Origin: an uncultured Bacteroidia bacterium
GTDB taxonomy: Bacteria; Bacteroidota; Bacteroidia; Bacteroidales; UBA932
Reading direction: 5' to 3'
DNA length: 37,601 bases
Assembly: GCA_902784785.1 (NCBI GenBank)
Contig: CACZWF010000039.1
Span: 1 to 37,601 of the forward strand
In this document: positions 8,342 to 16,177 of the stretch, piece by piece
How the letters are laid out: every line of letters starts with the position of its first letter
Position numbering within the stretch: position 1 is the first letter of the stretch
Notes under the pieces: generated by a model
What the model was told of the DNA's origin: nothing
The model's database searches: none
What the model saw: the letters and a program-made list of their open reading frames with translations, nothing else
Position numbers and translations under genes: made by a program

Positions 8342-9013
8342 ATGATTTGGTTGATCGTATTGGCCGTGATGGCGGCGAGCGGCATTGTTCAAGCCGTGTT
8401 GAGTTCGAAATTCAAAACCTATTCGAAGATTCCCAATGATGCGGGAATGACCGGTGCGGACGTCGCGCGGAAGATGTTGGCTGACAACGGGATTACAGAT
8501 GTGACCGTGACCAGCGTGGAAGGTCGCCTGACGGACCATTACAATCCGGAAGACAAGACCGTCAACCTCAGTGCGGATGTCTATTCCGGCAACTCGATTG
8601 CGGCGGCCGCCGTGGCGGCGCACGAATGCGGTCACGCTTTGCAGCACGCCAAGGGCTATGCTCCGTTGAAAATGCGGAGTGCTTTGGTCCCCGCCGTTTC
8701 TTTCTCCAGCAAGTATGTTTCCTGGGTCTTGCTGATCGGTGTCCTTCTGGTGGAGCGTTTCCCGATGATTCTCTGGCTTGGAATCGCCCTGTTCGCCGTC
8801 ACGACGCTCTTTTCTTTCGTGACTCTGCCGGTGGAAATCAACGCTTCTTCCCGTGCGGTCCGGTGGCTCGAATCTTCCCACATTGCCCGCGAGGAAAACA
8901 AGGATAAAGCCGTCGATGCGCTGAAATGGGCCGCTTATACTTATGTCATCGCCGCTTTGGGCTCTTTGGCTACGCTCCTTTATTATATCAGTATGGCCAG
9001 TTCACGCAGATAG
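8342..9013 (+). CDS. YugP-like neutral zinc metallopeptidase
   Basis: A 223-residue membrane protease. It has an N-terminal helix (IWLIVLAVMAASGIVQAVL), the zinc motif HECGHALQH at about residues 97-105, two hydrophobic helices near 120-160, a conserved LPVEINAS segment that probably supplies the third zinc ligand, and a last helix before a basic tail. This is the Zn_peptidase_2 family; substrates are unknown, with likely roles in membrane protein quality control. It is first in a plus-strand run, with the HAD phosphatase starting two bases after its stop. Length and all motifs are normal for the family. Confidence 0.92.
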   Translation: MIWLIVLAVMAASGIVQAVLSSKFKTYSKIPNDAGMTGADVARKMLADNGITDVTVTSVEGRLTDHYNPEDKTVNLSADVYSGNSIAAAAVAAHECGHALQHAKGYAPLKMRSALVPAVSFSSKYVSWVLLIGVLLVERFPMILWLGIALFAVTTLFSFVTLPVEINASSRAVRWLESSHIAREENKDKAVDALKWAAYTYVIAALGSLATLLYYISMASSRR

Positions 9014-9015
9014 TG

Positions 9016-9672
9016 ATGAATAAGTACGCGGTCGTCATCTTCGATTTGGATGGAACCATCCTGGACACGTTGCCGGACTTGAGTGCGGCTGTCAACCATG
9101 CACTCTCGCGCCGGGGCTTGCCCACGCATACCCTTGAAGAATATAAGATGATGGTGGGCGACGGCATCCGCAATCTTTGCAAGCAGGCTTTGAATTCGGG
9201 CGACGAGCAGATTCTGAATGAGTCCCTGAAAGATTTTAAAGCGTATTATGTGGCTCATATCCTGGACAAGACCCGGCCTTACGAAGGCGTGCCGGAATTG
9301 CTGGCGGAGTTGCAGGAGAGGGGAATTACCGTCGCTGTGGCCTCCAACAAATTCCAGGAGGGCGCCCGTACGCTGATTCGTCATTTTTATCCGAATATCG
9401 ATGATACGCTGGTGTTGGGAGAGGTGAACGGCCGTCCCCGAAAACCGGACCCTGCGATGATCGAGGCGGTGATGTCCGCTTTTCCCAAAGGGACCCGTTG
9501 TTGCGTGGTTGGGGATGCCTGGACGGATATCGAAGCGGCCCATGCTTACGGTTGCGAGGCCATCGGCGTAAGTTGGGGCTACCGTTATACCGAAGCCTTG
9601 TACAAAGCCGGGGCAGACCAAGTGGTCGATACGGTCGATGAATTGAAAGAAATATTATTGCAAACCATTTAA
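9016..9672 (+). CDS. HAD-family phosphatase, phosphoglycolate phosphatase-like
   Basis: A 218-residue HAD hydrolase of the Gph type. Motif I FDLDGTILDT places the nucleophile and acid aspartates at 10 and 12, the helical cap follows (residues ~18-85), motif II is VASNK, and motif III/IV are RPRKPDP and VGDAWTDIEAA. It would dephosphorylate small phosphate esters such as 2-phosphoglycolate arising from DNA repair; the substrate is inferred from family likeness only. The ATG at 9016 is two bases after the upstream stop (TAGTG then ATG), so translation is probably coupled. The earlier in-frame start at 8926 would run through the zinc peptidase and is rejected. Confidence 0.9.
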   Translation: MNKYAVVIFDLDGTILDTLPDLSAAVNHALSRRGLPTHTLEEYKMMVGDGIRNLCKQALNSGDEQILNESLKDFKAYYVAHILDKTRPYEGVPELLAELQERGITVAVASNKFQEGARTLIRHFYPNIDDTLVLGEVNGRPRKPDPAMIEAVMSAFPKGTRCCVVGDAWTDIEAAHAYGCEAIGVSWGYRYTEALYKAGADQVVDTVDELKEILLQTI

Positions 9673-9682
9673 TGAATAGTGT

Positions 9683-11548
9683 ATGAAAAGAATCCTATTG
9701 ACTCTTTCCGTGCTGATGGTCAGTATGTTGGCTCTCGCGGGAAACTGGGCCCCGGCAGGGGATCTGATTAAAACGAAATGGGCCGCCGAAGTGGATCCGA
9801 AATGCCCGCTTCCCGAGTACCCCCGCCCGCAGATGGTTCGTGATGACTGGCAGAATCTCAATGGCTTGTGGAATTATGCCATTCTTCCCAAATCCGATAG
9901 CTACAATAAGGCAGATGGGGAAATCCTCGTTCCTTTCTGCGTGGAATCATCCTTGTCCGGCGTGCAGAAACGGGTGGGGACAGACAATGCCCTATGGTAT
10001 GAGAGGACTTTCACGGTTCCCTCCAAATGGCGCAAAGATAAGATTCTGCTGCACTTCGGTGCCGTGGATTGGAGTGCGGAAGTCTGGGTGAACGGCATCA
10101 AGGTGGGTGCTCACACGGGCGGTTATACTCCTTTTTCGCTGGATGTTACTTCCGCGCTGCGCAAGTCGGGACGTCAGCGCCTGCTCGTCAAGGTGTTGGA
10201 TGCCACCGATAATGGGTATCAGCCGCGCGGCAAGCAGGTGGAAGCGAGCCATGCCATCTGGTACACGCCGGTGACCGGTATCTGGCAGACGGTCTGGTTG
10301 GAACCCGTTCCCGCCAAGGCTTCGATATCCTCTTATTATCCGGTCTGGAACGCGGACAAGAAGGAGTTGAATGTGGAAGTGGAGGCTGACGGAGATTATG
10401 ATGCGGTCAGTGTGCGTCTGATGGATGGTCAGACGGTGGTGGGCGAAGGACAGCTTATCGCTGTCGCCGAACCTAAACTCTGGAGCCCCGACAGCCCGTA
10501 TTTGTACGACTTGGATATAGCTCTGATCAAGAAAGGAAAGGTGGTCGATCAGGTGAAGGGTTATACGGCCTTGCGTACCATTGCCAAATCCAATAAAAAA
10601 CTTGTCAAAGATCGTCGGTATGCCGGTTATAACCATATGCGTTTGAATGGAAAACCTCTTTTCCACTTTGGTCCCCTCGACCAGGGCTGGTGGCCGGACG
10701 GCTTGTACACCGCCCCTACCGACGAAGCCCTCAAATATGACATCGTCAAGACCAAGGAATGGGGATGGAATATGATTCGCAAACATATCAAGGTCGAGCC
10801 CGCGAGATGGTACTGGTGGTGCGACAAACTGGGCGTTCTTGTCTGGCAGGATATGCCTAGTATCGGGGACCACGGCAACCGGGGAGACTTTGACACCCGC
10901 GACCCAGAAGTGCGCAACAATACGCACAACAGATGGTCGAGCGACAGTTTCCTGAATGGAACGGATTGTGTAATCCCGCAAGAGTGGCAGGATAATTATT
11001 ATAAAGAGTGGGGGGAAATCATCGATGCGTTCAAGGGTTTCCAGTGCATCGTCGTGTGGGTGCCCTTCAACGAGGCCTGGGGCCAGTTCGATACCCCGGC
11101 CGTCGTTCGTTTCACCCGGGAGAAAGACCCGACCCGTCTGATCAACGAATCCTCCGGCGGCAACTATGCGCTTTGCGGAGATATCCAGGATATTCACCAT
11201 TATGCCTGTCCTGCGATGCGGGCGGTGGAAAGAGAAATGATCAATGTCATCGGCGAGTATGGCGGCCTGGGCTGGCCGATTCAGGGGCATCTCTGGCAAG
11301 CGGACAAGAACTGGGGCTATGGCAATGTCTTTGACAATGGCAAGGATTTGTTGGATCTCTATTCCGACTTTGCCGACATCCTGAAAGATTATATCCGCTT
11401 GATGGGATGCAGCGGTGCGGTTTATACCCAGACGACCGATGTGGAAGTTGAAGTGAACGGCATCATGACCTACGACCGCGCCGTCATCAAAGTGGATGAA
11501 AAACGCTTTGCGGAAATCAACCGCTCCGTCATCGATGCAATGAAATAA
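9683..11548 (+). CDS. Glycoside hydrolase family 2 enzyme, exported
   Basis: A 621-residue protein with a clear signal peptide (basic MKR, hydrophobic to about residue 19, LALAG cleavage region). It then shows the GH2 sugar-binding jelly-roll domain opening with RDDWQNLNGLWNYAI, the immunoglobulin-like middle domain and a TIM barrel. The acid/base glutamate is in PFNEAWGQF (residue ~464) and the nucleophile glutamate in IGEYGG (residue ~525). GH2 includes beta-galactosidases, beta-mannosidases and beta-glucuronidases; specificity cannot be told from sequence alone. Location is likely periplasmic. It lacks the C-terminal accessory domains of larger GH2 enzymes. It follows the phosphatase by 10 bp and precedes the LPP20-like gene by 3 bp. 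No SusC/SusD genes are nearby, so it is not part of a visible polysaccharide utilisation locus. Confidence 0.9.
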   Translation: MKRILLTLSVLMVSMLALAGNWAPAGDLIKTKWAAEVDPKCPLPEYPRPQMVRDDWQNLNGLWNYAILPKSDSYNKADGEILVPFCVESSLSGVQKRVGTDNALWYERTFTVPSKWRKDKILLHFGAVDWSAEVWVNGIKVGAHTGGYTPFSLDVTSALRKSGRQRLLVKVLDATDNGYQPRGKQVEASHAIWYTPVTGIWQTVWLEPVPAKASISSYYPVWNADKKELNVEVEADGDYDAVSVRLMDGQTVVGEGQLIAVAEPKLWSPDSPYLYDLDIALIKKGKVVDQVKGYTALRTIAKSNKKLVKDRRYAGYNHMRLNGKPLFHFGPLDQGWWPDGLYTAPTDEALKYDIVKTKEWGWNMIRKHIKVEPARWYWWCDKLGVLVWQDMPSIGDHGNRGDFDTRDPEVRNNTHNRWSSDSFLNGTDCVIPQEWQDNYYKEWGEIIDAFKGFQCIVVWVPFNEAWGQFDTPAVVRFTREKDPTRLINESSGGNYALCGDIQDIHHYACPAMRAVEREMINVIGEYGGLGWPIQGHLWQADKNWGYGNVFDNGKDLLDLYSDFADILKDYIRLMGCSGAVYTQTTDVEVEVNGIMTYDRAVIKVDEKRFAEINRSVIDAMK

Positions 11549-11551
11549 ACT

Positions 11552-13435
11552 ATGTCATTCGGTATTCTCACATACTTGTTGTTTCTCCTGATGGGGAATC
11601 CGGGCAGTCCGATTCGGGAACAGATGCCTTCCGAGTGGAAGAACTATACCCGGGAGGATTGTTTCTATTCGGTCTCGCACGAAATCAATAAGAAGAATCT
11701 TTCCGAGAGCGAGTTCAAGGAATACCTGATGAACGAGTCACGGGCGGAAGTCGCCCGACAGATTAAAATCATTGTCCACGATGTTTCGACCCTGGAAACA
11801 AATGCGGTCAATGAAAAAGGAACGGTAGTCTATCGGGCTTCCTCCAATTTTTCGACGGATGTGACGCTGCGTTATCTGAAAACCCGCAGTGTTTATGATG
11901 CGAAGAAGCGGGAAGGCTATGCCATCGCCTGGATCTCCCGTTCCGACCTGCAGGATATCTATAAATCCCGCGCCGCCAAGGTGAAGGCGATGTTGGATGT
12001 GTCCGTGCGGGCTGAAGAAGAGGGGAAGGTGGACGTCGCGCTCAAGTATGCCTACTGGGCGTTGATACTGCAGTATACCTTGCCCGAAGATTTTGTCGTA
12101 TGCTATCCGGAGGGTGGTCTGGCGGTCAATTTATACGCACGCAACCGCATTGAATCCCTGTTGTCCGGTCTTTCTTTCCGCTACCTGGGCCCGTCTCCCT
12201 CCGATCCGCTGACGGGTCGTTTGGAGGCGACATATCAGGGCCGTCCGGTATCTTCCCTGGATTTTACCTACGATGACGGGCTGGGGGAGAGCGATGCGAT
12301 GCAGGTACATGACGGCGTGGGACTCATTGAGTTCCGTGCGGGAATGGAGGTGCGCAACATCGATATAAAGGTGGAGTACGCCTATCGGGACGAATCCGCT
12401 TCCGACCCCGAGATGAAGATGGCCTTGGCGGAAGTCAGTCCCATCCTGTTCCCGGATGCGTTGAAGCGGGGTGTGAATGTTTATACCCAGGTCTCTTCCG
12501 TCGGAGTTCCCTCTGTCTCTGCCTCTCTTTCCGGAACGGTCGGCGCTGCCTTTGACCGGATTTCTTCCGGGGTTTCTTCAGTGATGCCCGAACGCAACCT
12601 GCAAGCCGTCTGTTCCTACCGGGTCGCCAATGTTGTGGCCGCTATCGGACGCAAGGACTATTCTTCTGTCAAGTCCCTGTTTACCGAGGAAGGGTATGAA
12701 GTCTTTGAGCGCTTGTTGCATTACGGAAATGCCCGCGTGTTGGATGACAGTCCCGTCCAGGTGGTCGCGGAGGCGGGCGGATATGTGTGTCGCAGCGTTC
12801 CGATGAAGTTCTCTTTCCCCCAAAGCCAGAAGTCTTTCTGGGAAAATGTGGTGTTCCGAATGGATGCGGAGGGAAGAATCGAAAACCTGACTTTTGCCTT
12901 GGAGGCGGAAACCGTGCAGGGGATTCTGTCCAAGACCCAATGGACCGACGGGGCCAAAATGGCGCTGATCGCGTTTCTGGAGAATTATAAGACGGCTTTT
13001 GCGCTGACCCGCCTGGATTATATTTCCGAGATTTTTTCCGACGATGCCCTGATTATCGTGGGCCGGACGGTGAAAACCACGCGGCTGGACAACGGCATCC
13101 GGATGGCGCAGGATGCGGTGGTATATAATCGTTATACCAAGAGTGCCTATCTGGAGCAGCTGCGGCGTAGCTTTGACAGCAAAGAATATATCAACCTCCG
13201 TTTTGCCAACGCCGATGTCTGCAAATTGACTCGAGGCGTGCATAAAAACCTGTACGGCATCCAGCTTAAGCAAGATTATTTCTCTTCCAACTACGGCGAT
13301 ACGGGCTATTTGTATTTGCTGGTGGATATGGAAGACAGCGAGCGGCCGTTGATTTATATCCGGACCTGGCAGCCGCAGCCGGACCCGGATTTCGGACTGT
13401 ATGGTCCCGGAAGTGATTTTAATATCAGTGAGTGA
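11552..13435 (+). CDS. LPP20-like envelope protein with NTF2-like C-terminal half
   Basis: A 627-residue predicted exported protein. The N-terminus has a short hydrophobic segment (ILTYLLFLLM) but no lipobox cysteine. Residues ~35-170 resemble the LPP20 lipoprotein domain (an alpha/beta unit with ESRAEVARQIKIIVHDVST followed by an AYIAW-type strand). Residues ~205-290 look like a beta-sandwich, and two stretches at ~350-450 and ~470-620 resemble SnoaL/NTF2-like folds. The function is unknown. Proteins of this type in Bacteroidota usually neighbour PEGA-domain proteins, as here, and the three genes overlap by one base each. I infer a periplasmic or outer-membrane complex. The fold assignments come from pattern recognition and need a profile search. 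Confidence 0.7.
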   Translation: MSFGILTYLLFLLMGNPGSPIREQMPSEWKNYTREDCFYSVSHEINKKNLSESEFKEYLMNESRAEVARQIKIIVHDVSTLETNAVNEKGTVVYRASSNFSTDVTLRYLKTRSVYDAKKREGYAIAWISRSDLQDIYKSRAAKVKAMLDVSVRAEEEGKVDVALKYAYWALILQYTLPEDFVVCYPEGGLAVNLYARNRIESLLSGLSFRYLGPSPSDPLTGRLEATYQGRPVSSLDFTYDDGLGESDAMQVHDGVGLIEFRAGMEVRNIDIKVEYAYRDESASDPEMKMALAEVSPILFPDALKRGVNVYTQVSSVGVPSVSASLSGTVGAAFDRISSGVSSVMPERNLQAVCSYRVANVVAAIGRKDYSSVKSLFTEEGYEVFERLLHYGNARVLDDSPVQVVAEAGGYVCRSVPMKFSFPQSQKSFWENVVFRMDAEGRIENLTFALEAETVQGILSKTQWTDGAKMALIAFLENYKTAFALTRLDYISEIFSDDALIIVGRTVKTTRLDNGIRMAQDAVVYNRYTKSAYLEQLRRSFDSKEYINLRFANADVCKLTRGVHKNLYGIQLKQDYFSSNYGDTGYLYLLVDMEDSERPLIYIRTWQPQPDPDFGLYGPGSDFNISE

Positions 13436-13848
13436 TGAGTGTTCGACGCATACTTTTCGCAGGGCTGCTGGCCATTCTTGTTTCGCAGACGTTGTCCGCA
13501 CAGGTGAAGATGTCTTTGTCCGGCACGCCGACGCTGAATGCCAACGATGCGGATGCGATGAGTTATTATCGTCAGACGGATGAGAATGACGAGGTCTGCG
13601 CCATTTTGAAAGTGCGGCCGACCAACCCGGTGGGCGCTATGCTGGTGCTCAATACCGGTGGGGGACTGGCTCCTGTCCCGCCGCCGTCCGGTGTAAATGC
13701 GCGTCAGGAAGACGGCAGTTGGTGGTTTTGGGTTTCGCCCCGCGTGAAGAATATCTATTTCACGGCCCAAGGTTATAGGCCTACGCAGACGGTTGGTGTT
13801 TCCCTGAAGTCCGGTAAGGTCTATGAGGTTCAGCTGGTGGTGGATTGA
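13435..13848 (+). CDS. Exported small protein, N-terminal half of a PEGA-type protein
   Basis: A 137-residue protein with a clear signal peptide (SVRRILFAGLLAILVSQTLSA). The mature part contains DENDEVCAILKV, then SWWFWVSPRVKNIYFTAQGY. From memory, in Bacteroides PEGA-domain proteins this order (uptake-style ALIKV strand, then a WVYVP-like strand, then a phrase on reaching the PEGA units) forms the N-terminal domain of a single long chain. Here it ends in TGATG, which starts the next frame. The start at 13435 overlaps the previous stop by one base. It is either a separate subunit or the first half of a split gene. Confidence 0.75.
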   Translation: MSVRRILFAGLLAILVSQTLSAQVKMSLSGTPTLNANDADAMSYYRQTDENDEVCAILKVRPTNPVGAMLVLNTGGGLAPVPPPSGVNARQEDGSWWFWVSPRVKNIYFTAQGYRPTQTVGVSLKSGKVYEVQLVVD

Positions 13849-15365
13849 TGAAGCTGTCTGTCGAGCCGATGGAGTGCATCGTGTCTTATGGGACGGATGA
13901 AAAATGTGACTTGGGGCGTCAGACGGTGACGGATGGCTATTTCCAGGAGGTATTAAAGAAAGGCCTCTATCATTTTAAGGTGGAGCAGTCCTTCTATGAG
14001 CCCTATGTGGGCGTATATCGCCTGGATGAACAGGCTGTCGAACAGAAAATCGTGTTGCAGCCTTTGTTCGGTTATGTGAAGCTCAATTCGGATCCCGAAG
14101 GGGCCGAGGTCTATGTGGACGATTTTACCCGTCCGCTCGGAAAGACGCCGCTGGTGTCTCGGAAACTGACCCAAGGTTCTCATACCCTTCATATTTGGAA
14201 AGAGAATTATTATCGAGAGGATGTGACGGTGGACGTGAAGCCGGATGGACTGGAGCACGAATTGGCGTTAGTTCGTCTGCGTCCCCAATATGTGAATGTG
14301 ACCTGCCTCTGTGAAGATGCGGGCGCCGATCTGACGGTGCTGGATGCAGCCGGCAAACTGATTGCTAGTGGGAAAAGCGGGATGAAGGTGCCGCTCAACA
14401 GCCACGCTCTCTATAAGTTGGAGGCTACCCGGCCGCATCACATGTCACAATCTACCGGCATTACGCTGCGAATTGAGGATGAAGGCGGCGCTGTCAATAT
14501 CAGCGTGGGTTCTCCCTTGCCGATTTACGGAGGGCTGCAGATTACTTCCACACCTACCCGGGCGGATGTTTATCTGGACGGCGTCAAGGTGGGAACCACG
14601 ACTTACATAGGGAAAGTGCTGAGCGGCGTCCATACCCTCGAACTTCGCAAGGAGGGCTATTGGATGGAGCCCGTGGTACTGGACGTCAAGGAAAACCAGA
14701 CCCTTCAACGCGCCATCACCCTGAAGCAAGGCAGTCCGGACGGGACGCTGAACATTAGTTCCCATGGGTCTTGGGTCGTGCGTGTTGCGGCTAAGAACGG
14801 CAGTTACAACGAACGCATGTATGTGCCTGTGTACAATCTCAAGCTCGCACCCGGCACCTATACGGCCACCATTGATGGCTCCTCCTCCAATCGCGAACTC
14901 GTCAAAACTTTCACGGTAAGCTCCAACAAAGAGGTTAATTTGACAATGAATCCGGCGAAAAGGGTGCTGAATGCGCACGTGATTGGTTTTACGTACGGGA
15001 GTCTGTTGAAAGCAAAACAAGCTGACGGCGAAAACTCGGATGGCGGAAATCGCGGTTTCCTTCTGGGTGTATCTTATACCTACCTTCCTAGTTGGATAGG
15101 TCCGTCTGTTTCTTTGAATTATGGTTTTGGAGGGGAGCGGAACGTTCAACCGGCAGCCGGTATTACCCTTGGTTTCCCTTCATTCGGAAATGCTTGGGGT
15201 GGGTATTATTTAACCACCCGTTATGTCTACTCGACCAACTATCGCAATGGCTTTGAGATCGGAGTTTCTTTTACGAAATTCTTTTATATTTCGGCCGTGT
15301 ATTTTCCCGCATTCAAAGAATCGGAACTTCTTATCAGCTTCTCGCTTCCGTTCCCGTTCCGGTAG
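13848..15365 (+). CDS. PEGA-domain protein with outer-membrane-like C-terminus
   Basis: A 505-residue protein with at least two PEGA repeats: one at about residues 75-130 (LNSDPEGAEVYVDD ... TQGSHTLHIWKENYY) and one at about 230-280 (ITSTPTRADVYLDG ... LSGVHTLELRKEGYW). The last ~130 residues alternate aromatic and polar residues like short beta-barrel strands and end in F-R, as outer membrane proteins often do. PEGA domains are surface or periplasmic carbohydrate or peptidoglycan-associated modules. The oddity is that it has no signal peptide, although its C-terminus requires export; the preceding ORF supplies one. The frame offset is -1 at the TGATG, so one extra base would fuse the two. 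It converges on trmD with a 2-bp gap. Confidence 0.8.
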   Translation: MKLSVEPMECIVSYGTDEKCDLGRQTVTDGYFQEVLKKGLYHFKVEQSFYEPYVGVYRLDEQAVEQKIVLQPLFGYVKLNSDPEGAEVYVDDFTRPLGKTPLVSRKLTQGSHTLHIWKENYYREDVTVDVKPDGLEHELALVRLRPQYVNVTCLCEDAGADLTVLDAAGKLIASGKSGMKVPLNSHALYKLEATRPHHMSQSTGITLRIEDEGGAVNISVGSPLPIYGGLQITSTPTRADVYLDGVKVGTTTYIGKVLSGVHTLELRKEGYWMEPVVLDVKENQTLQRAITLKQGSPDGTLNISSHGSWVVRVAAKNGSYNERMYVPVYNLKLAPGTYTATIDGSSSNRELVKTFTVSSNKEVNLTMNPAKRVLNAHVIGFTYGSLLKAKQADGENSDGGNRGFLLGVSYTYLPSWIGPSVSLNYGFGGERNVQPAAGITLGFPSFGNAWGGYYLTTRYVYSTNYRNGFEIGVSFTKFFYISAVYFPAFKESELLISFSLPFPFR

Positions 15366-15367
15366 CT

Positions 15368-16042
15368 TTATTTCAGCAACTCGGGCCGAAGGGCGGCGGT
15401 GCGGGCGAGGGCTTGCTCGTCCTGCCATTGGCGGATGCGGATAGGATCTCCGCAGAGAAGGACATCGGGCACTTTCCAGCCGTTGTACTCGGCGGGACGG
15501 GTGTAGATGGGAGGGGAGAGCAGGCCATCCTGGTAGCAGTCCGACAGGGCGCTGGTCTCGTCCGTGATGGCTCCGGGTAACAGGCGGGTGATGGCATCGG
15601 CGATGATGGCGGCCGGCAGTTCTCCGCCGCTCAGCACATAATCTCCTACGGTGATTTCGCGCGTGATCAGATGTTCCCGGATCCGGTGGTCAATGCCCTT
15701 GTAGTGCCCGCAGAGCAGGATGATGTTCTCTTTGAGCGAGAGTTCGTTGGCGATGCCCTGGCTGAACTGTTCGCCGTCCGGCGTCAGATAAATGATTTCA
15801 TCATAGTGGCGCTCGGCCTGCAATTCCGAAATCATTTTGTGCAGGGGTTCCACCATCATTACCATCCCGGCATCTCCGCCGTAGCAGTAGTCATCCACCT
15901 GCTGATGCGAACCCTTGCCGTATTTGCGGGGGTTGTGGACGTGGATTTCTATGATTCCCTTGCGGATGGCGCGTCCCACGATGGAGTGGGCGAGCGGGCT
16001 TTCCAGCAGTTCGGGAACGACGGATATGATGTCGATGCGCAT
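15368..16042 (-). CDS. trmD: tRNA (guanine-N1-)-methyltransferase TrmD
   Basis: A 224-residue SPOUT methyltransferase that makes m1G37 in tRNAs from S-adenosylmethionine, preventing +1 frameshifts. It begins with the family phrase [12 protein letters not shown] and has the GGDAGMVM segment, the trefoil-knot region [13 protein letters not shown] and [13 protein letters not shown]. Length is normal for Bacteroidota TrmD. The start at 16042 is fixed by the family N-terminus, with a -7 box 24 bases upstream. It is monocistronic, not in the rpsP-rimM-trmD-rplS order of many bacteria. Confidence 0.97.
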   Translation of the reverse strand: MRIDIISVVPELLESPLAHSIVGRAIRKGIIEIHVHNPRKYGKGSHQQVDDYCYGGDAGMVMMVEPLHKMISELQAERHYDEIIYLTPDGEQFSQGIANELSLKENIILLCGHYKGIDHRIREHLITREITVGDYVLSGGELPAAIIADAITRLLPGAITDETSALSDCYQDGLLSPPIYTRPAEYNGWKVPDVLLCGDPIRIRQWQDEQALARTAALRPELLK

Positions 16043-16065
16043 AGGATATTCTTTCTATTTCCGTA

Positions 16066-16095
16066 CAAAAATAGGCATAAAGCGGCAAATTCAAA
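16066..16095 (-). promoter_or_regulatory. Promoter of trmD
   Basis: On the minus strand the -7 box TATTTTTG (plus 16066-16073) and a TTTG at plus 16092-16095 are 18 bases apart, matching the Bacteroidota consensus. Confidence 0.65.
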
Positions 16096-16127
16096 AACTT
16101 TCTCACGGCTAATCCCAAAAAAATTCT

Positions 16128-16135
16128 TATTTTTG
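16128..16135 (+). promoter_or_regulatory. -7 box of the DUF349-yidC-yggS operon
   Basis: TATTTTTG fits TAnnTTTG and lies 42 bases before the DUF349 start. The -33 region is not clear. It is divergent from the trmD promoter. Confidence 0.6.
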
Positions 16136-16177
16136 CAAGATTAACGCCCATTGTGTGGGCTTGTTTCATAAAGAATT

